Made by a program: the position numbers and the translations under genes
Shown: positions 61,066-64,000 of the stretch, one piece after another
How positions within the stretch are numbered: the first letter of the stretch is position 1
Layout: the number at the start of each line of letters is the position of its first letter
Notes under the pieces: generated by a model
Told to the model about the DNA's origin: nothing
Seen by the model: the letters and a program-made list of their open reading frames with translations, nothing else
The model's database searches: none
From: an uncultured Eubacterium sp.
GTDB lineage: Bacteria; Bacillota; Clostridia; Lachnospirales; Lachnospiraceae
Reading direction: 5' to 3'
DNA: 64,000 nucleotides
NCBI RefSeq assembly: GCF_934295145.1
Contig: NZ_CAKRAS010000006.1
Location: 8,233 to 72,232 of the forward strand

Positions 61066-61094
61066 TTGTATTCCCCCTCTATCTGAATTATAAT
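61066..61094 (+). promoter_or_regulatory. Promoter of the phosphohexomutase gene
   Basis: TTGTAT (61066-61071) and TATAAT (61089-61094) are 17 bases apart. Downstream, AACGGA-ACGA-TCCGTT (61112-61127) forms a short palindrome in the leader. Confidence 0.75.
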
Positions 61095-61154
61095 TTACAA
61101 GAACTAATGTGAACGGAACGATCCGTTTGACACTGTAAAAGGAGTAGAAAACCT

Positions 61155-62696
61155 ATGTCTATTACAAAAACAGAATTAATGAAACTGCAAAACGGCAGTG
61201 ACGTCCGCGGTATCGCATGTGAAGGCATTGAGGGCGAACATGTAACCCTGACTTCAGAAGCAGCTTATCTGATCGGACGGGCATTCGCCATCTGGTTGTT
61301 AAAGAAAAAAAATATCAGTCCGGAGGAATGTATCGTTGGTGTCGGTACTGATTCAAGAATTACCGGTCCTGAGATCAAAAAACAGGCCATCCGCGGTATG
61401 TTGGATGAAGGCATCTACGTATCCGACTGCGGCATGGCATCCACACCGGCCATGTTTATGTCCATTGTCTATCCGGAAACAAGATATGACGGTGCCTGCA
61501 TGATCACAGCAAGCCACCTGCCATTCAACCGTAACGGTCTGAAATTCTTTGACCACGAGGGTGGACTTGAGCATGATGATATCACTGCCATTCTTGAAAT
61601 TGCTACTGGACTTGCTGACAGTATGGATCCTGCGGTACTGGAGCAGCCACTGCCGAAAGACAGCAACCGTTTTACCGAATTTGAGCTGATTTCTCTGTAC
61701 AGCGCAAACCTCTGCATGAAGATCTGTGACGGTGTACAGGCTGAAAACTATGACGAACCATTAAAAGGATTAAAAATTGTTGTAGATGCCGGAAACGGCG
61801 CAGGCGGTTTCTTTGTAAAAGAAGTGCTGGATGAACTTGGTGCAGACACCACAGGAAGTAACTTCCTTGAGCCGGACGGAACATTCCCGAACCATATTCC
61901 GAACCCGGAAAATAAAGAGGCTATGAAAGCAATCTGCGACGCCACCGTTGCTGCAGGCGCTGATCTTGGTCTGATCTTCGACACGGATGTAGATCGTATG
62001 TCTGCTGTGTTGTCCGATGGCACACCGATCAACCGCGATTCGATCATTGCTATGATCGCAGCTATCCTTGCTCCGGATTACCCGGGCAGCACAATTATTA
62101 CGGATTCCGTTACTTCCGACCGTCTGACAGACTTCCTTGAGCAGGATCTTGGACTGAAGCATTTATGCTACATGCGTGGCTATAAAAATGTCATCAACAA
62201 ATGCAAGGAATTAAATGCAGAAGGAATCGTAAGTCCGCTGGCCATGGAAACTTCCGGTCACGGTTGTCTGAAAGAAAACTATTATCTGGATGATGGTGCT
62301 TATCTGGCTGTAAAGCTTGTAATTGCTGTTGCTAAGGCAAAACGCGAAGGCAAAACCATCGACCACTTTATCGCAAACCTCTGCACAGAATATGCAGACC
62401 GCGAAGTTCGTTTCCCGATTCTGACCGAAGATTTCCATGCATACGGAGCATCTGTACTGGAGACATTCAAAAACAATGCTGCCCAGTCCGGTTTTGAGCT
62501 TCCGAAATCCTACGAAGGTGTTCGTATCCGTTTTACCGGCGTTTGCACCGGCTGGATGCTTCTGAGAGCTTCGCTGCATGATCCGGTTATGGTATTGAAC
62601 CTGGAGGGCCGCACACCGCGTGATCTGGAGATTATTACAGGTATTGCGCAGAGTCTGGTAGAGGATTTTGATCAGTTAGATTTATCTGCACTGTAA
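61155..62696 (+). CDS. Phosphomannomutase/phosphoglucomutase family enzyme
   Basis: The 513-residue protein interconverts hexose-1- and hexose-6-phosphates for glycogen, exopolysaccharide or wall precursor synthesis. It contains the phospho-Ser loop MITASHLPFNRNG (Ser120), the metal-binding DTDVDRM, a sugar-specificity loop near METSGHG and a C-terminal phosphate-binding domain (GVRIRFTGVCTGWMLLRAS). It is closer to the ManB/PgmB alpha-phosphohexomutases than to GlmM, judged from the TASHLPFNRNG variant. AAAAGGAG precedes the start. It has its own promoter and terminator. Confidence 0.92.
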   Translation: MSITKTELMKLQNGSDVRGIACEGIEGEHVTLTSEAAYLIGRAFAIWLLKKKNISPEECIVGVGTDSRITGPEIKKQAIRGMLDEGIYVSDCGMASTPAMFMSIVYPETRYDGACMITASHLPFNRNGLKFFDHEGGLEHDDITAILEIATGLADSMDPAVLEQPLPKDSNRFTEFELISLYSANLCMKICDGVQAENYDEPLKGLKIVVDAGNGAGGFFVKEVLDELGADTTGSNFLEPDGTFPNHIPNPENKEAMKAICDATVAAGADLGLIFDTDVDRMSAVLSDGTPINRDSIIAMIAAILAPDYPGSTIITDSVTSDRLTDFLEQDLGLKHLCYMRGYKNVINKCKELNAEGIVSPLAMETSGHGCLKENYYLDDGAYLAVKLVIAVAKAKREGKTIDHFIANLCTEYADREVRFPILTEDFHAYGASVLETFKNNAAQSGFELPKSYEGVRIRFTGVCTGWMLLRASLHDPVMVLNLEGRTPRDLEIITGIAQSLVEDFDQLDLSAL

Positions 62697-62725
62697 TCAT
62701 GATTACAGTTAGGGTACAAAGCACG

Positions 62726-62760
62726 AAAAAAAGAAGCGACTTGACGTCGCTTCTTTTTTT
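62726..62760 (+). terminator. Terminator of the phosphohexomutase gene
   Basis: AAAAAAAGAAGCGAC and GTCGCTTCTTTTTTT form a 15-bp stem with a five-base loop; it also faces the convergent zinc-ribbon gene. The rest of 62761-62880 shows no gene. Confidence 0.9.
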
Positions 62761-62880
62761 CATACTTCGGACAAAGTATATAAAGAGTTAGGTTTTTTCT
62801 CCATATGGCTTCCCTTCCACATGGATGAAGGTTTGGTATTTATGTTGGTATTTGAAAATTACTTATTTAGCAGCTGCTTC

Positions 62881-63060
62881 CTATCTGTAAGAAGTAGCAT
62901 CAAATGTTACGTCTGTTGCTGTGTAAAGTGAAATTACTGTTCCACAGTGCTGACAACACTGAGCGTAACCGTTTGTAAGGTGTCCACATAAGTTGCAACG
63001 ATATTTGCTGTCTACACCAGTACCTGTGATTGTTAATTTTTTGTTTCCTGTGTTTCTCAT
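62881..63060 (-). CDS. Small zinc-ribbon-like protein (59 residues)
   Basis: GGAGGGAATTCAT precedes the ATG at 63058-63060. The 59-residue product has a basic N-terminus (MRNTGNKKLTITGTG), a zinc ribbon made of CNLCGH (22-25) and CCQHCG (35-39), and a Thr/Val-rich C-terminus. Two CxxC pairs ten residues apart suggest a single bound zinc. No named family is recognised; ribosome- or RNA-associated roles are common for such proteins but unproven here. It has its own likely promoter and lies between rplQ and the mutase gene. Confidence 0.75.
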   Translation of the reverse strand: MRNTGNKKLTITGTGVDSKYRCNLCGHLTNGYAQCCQHCGTVISLYTATDVTFDATSYR

Positions 63061-63109
63061 ATGAATTCCCTCCAGTTCTTTTCAATTATTTTTCCCTGTT
63101 AATTATTTT

Positions 63110-63161
63110 GTACTTTCTTAAGTACATGCTTATAATACAATATGTTTTTACATATTTCCAA
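63110..63161 (-). promoter_or_regulatory. Promoter and palindrome upstream of the zinc-ribbon gene
   Basis: TTGGAA (63156-63161) and TATTAT (63132-63137) are 18 bases apart on the minus strand. Downstream, GTACTT-TCTT-AAGTAC (63110-63125) is a perfect palindrome that could be an operator or leader hairpin. Confidence 0.5.
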
Positions 63162-63353
63162 TAGAAAAATCATGTGTTTTAATAACATAATCTTATTAGT
63201 GTGCATTTTTGAGCAGATGTTACCAATTGGGAATGTGCAATCCGCATACTTTATCCGGACATTCAGTAAGTCTTTCATAATATGTGCACAAGGATTGTGG
63301 ATTATGAACAATTTCTTAACAAGATTTTTATACAAACTTTCCTGATGATATTA

Positions 63354-63378
63354 AAATTCATCGTAATTTCCTATCAAA
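63354..63378. repeat. Partial copy of the 25-base dispersed element
   Basis: This segment is identical to 40754-40778, starting AAATTCATCGTAATTTCC. Here the left arm of the palindrome is degenerate. It lies just beyond the rplQ terminator. The remaining sequence of 63162-63353 contains no recognisable gene. Confidence 0.7.
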
Positions 63379-63416
63379 TAAAAAGAGCCATACGAAAATC
63401 TCTTTTCGTATGGCTC
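63379..63416 (-). terminator. Terminator of rplQ
   Basis: GAGCCATACGAAAA and TTTTCGTATGGCTC form a perfect 14-bp stem with a four-base loop, followed on the minus strand by TTTTTATTTG. Confidence 0.9.
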
Positions 63417-63436
63417 CATGAAGTACTCTATAAATT

Positions 63437-63961
63437 TTATACTAACTCAAGAACAACTTCCATTGCTCCGTCACCTTTACGAAGACCGATTTTAACGATT
63501 CTTGTGTATCCACCGTTACGATCTTTGTATTTTGGAGCAATCTCTGTAAATAATTTATCTACTAAATCAACTTCTTTAGTATCTTTTTTCTTTGCGCCTG
63601 TCTCTGTTACAGGGTAAAGAACTTTCAGCATCTCTCTTCTTGCATGAAGACGGGATGGCATATCTTTCTTGATTGTTTTCTCAACTTCATCATAAACAGT
63701 AACTTTTTTACCATCTACAACTTCTTTTACTCTTTTGCCTTCGCTGTCTTTACGAGCAACTTTAGCTTTTACAGTAACTTCTTCGAAGTTATCACACTCT
63801 TTTACTGCAGATGCGATCAGACCTTCAGCGACTTTACGAACTTCTTTTGCTCTAGCCTCTGTAGTAATGATTCTTCCGTTGTGAAGTAATGCAGTTACCT
63901 GACTTCTGATTAATGCTTTTCTCTGGGAAGATGTTCTTCCTAATTTACGATATTTTGCCAT
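63437..63961 (-). CDS. rplQ: 50S ribosomal protein L17 (extended form)
   Basis: L17 lies near the polypeptide exit tunnel. The 174-residue protein begins MAKYRKLGRTSSQRKALIRS and has the core motifs HGRI-like LHNGRIITTEARAKEVRKVAE and a C-terminal GGYTRIVKIGLRKGDGAMEVVLEL. It is about 50 residues longer than the usual 115-130. The extra, highly charged segment (about 58-125) sits in the middle. GGAGGG precedes the start. rplQ normally follows rpoA, which would lie beyond the window's end. Confidence 0.96.
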   Translation of the reverse strand: MAKYRKLGRTSSQRKALIRSQVTALLHNGRIITTEARAKEVRKVAEGLIASAVKECDNFEEVTVKAKVARKDSEGKRVKEVVDGKKVTVYDEVEKTIKKDMPSRLHARREMLKVLYPVTETGAKKKDTKEVDLVDKLFTEIAPKYKDRNGGYTRIVKIGLRKGDGAMEVVLELV

Positions 63962-64000
63962 TTTAATAGCCCTCCATTATTGTGGTTCATCCGGCAACGC

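Noticed and set aside
60808..61086. Plus-strand frame of 92 codons across the kinase end and terminator
   Set aside because: It reads through a strong terminator and overlaps the kinase C-terminus in another frame without an SD.

Overview
The window is a low-to-mid GC Firmicutes chromosome segment, most likely from the Lachnospiraceae (Blautia/Dorea/Coprococcus-like). This inference rests on gene content: type III glutamine synthetase, WhiA, RapZ, HPr kinase, CvfB, MutS2, YhaM, an enlarged ribosomal protein L17, a PucR-type regulator beside ftsEX, and strong Gram-positive ribosome binding sites. No phage, transposase, integrase or CRISPR array was seen. Most of the window is core housekeeping sequence, with a few accessory islands and many structured intergenic repeats.

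Layout. 1-735: end of a nucleobase permease, a long terminator, an array of five hairpins and tRNA-Gly. 978-7165 (minus): envelope cluster ftsE, ftsX, coiled-coil M23 hydrolase, ctpA and glmS, behind a PucR-like regulator (7250-8332). 8495-14528 (minus): YitT membrane protein, WecG/TagA-like glycosyltransferase, SH3/NlpC-P60 endopeptidase and a class A PBP, separated by structured intergenic DNA. 14767-18390 (plus): IMPACT protein, tRNA-Gln, acyl-ACP thioesterase, CvfB and a membrane acyltransferase. 18469-21815 (minus): glnN and fba. 21894-32079 (minus): ftsH, uvrC, hprK, M18 peptidase, murB, rapZ, whiA and a lipid kinase. 32451-40564 (minus): pyrG, AEC carrier, small protein, DUF308 protein, YbaK deacylase and a large RND permease. 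40862-46703 (minus): a 1618-residue duplicated surface protein and a lipoprotein sharing an upstream motif. 47293-50407 (minus): cytoplasmic-type molybdopterin oxidoreductase with a polyferredoxin, and an HD-domain protein. 50655-52160: AT-rich island with a P-loop/TOPRIM-like ATPase and a DUF4869 protein. 52237-56019 (minus): rlmD, yhaM and an HtrA-like protein lacking its catalytic triad. 56266-62696 (plus): mutS2, a two-component system and phosphohexomutase. 62881-63961 (minus): a 59-residue zinc ribbon and rplQ.

How the genes fit together. FtsEX normally gates a coiled-coil peptidoglycan hydrolase, encoded directly downstream, while GlmS and MurB supply wall precursors and the class A PBP and NlpC/P60 enzyme build and trim the wall. 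HprK, RapZ, WhiA and the lipid kinase form a central regulatory operon.

The main novelty is in intergenic DNA and one accessory island. Two large elements keep a conserved core of about 125 bases between arms whose sequence differs completely yet still pairs, and each lies just past a terminator with a related loop. There are also an exact 35-base repeat, an exact 25-base palindrome-derived repeat, a hairpin array beside tRNA-Gly, a nested palindrome at 14.6 kb, the DUF4869/ATPase pair and a probable pseudoprotease.
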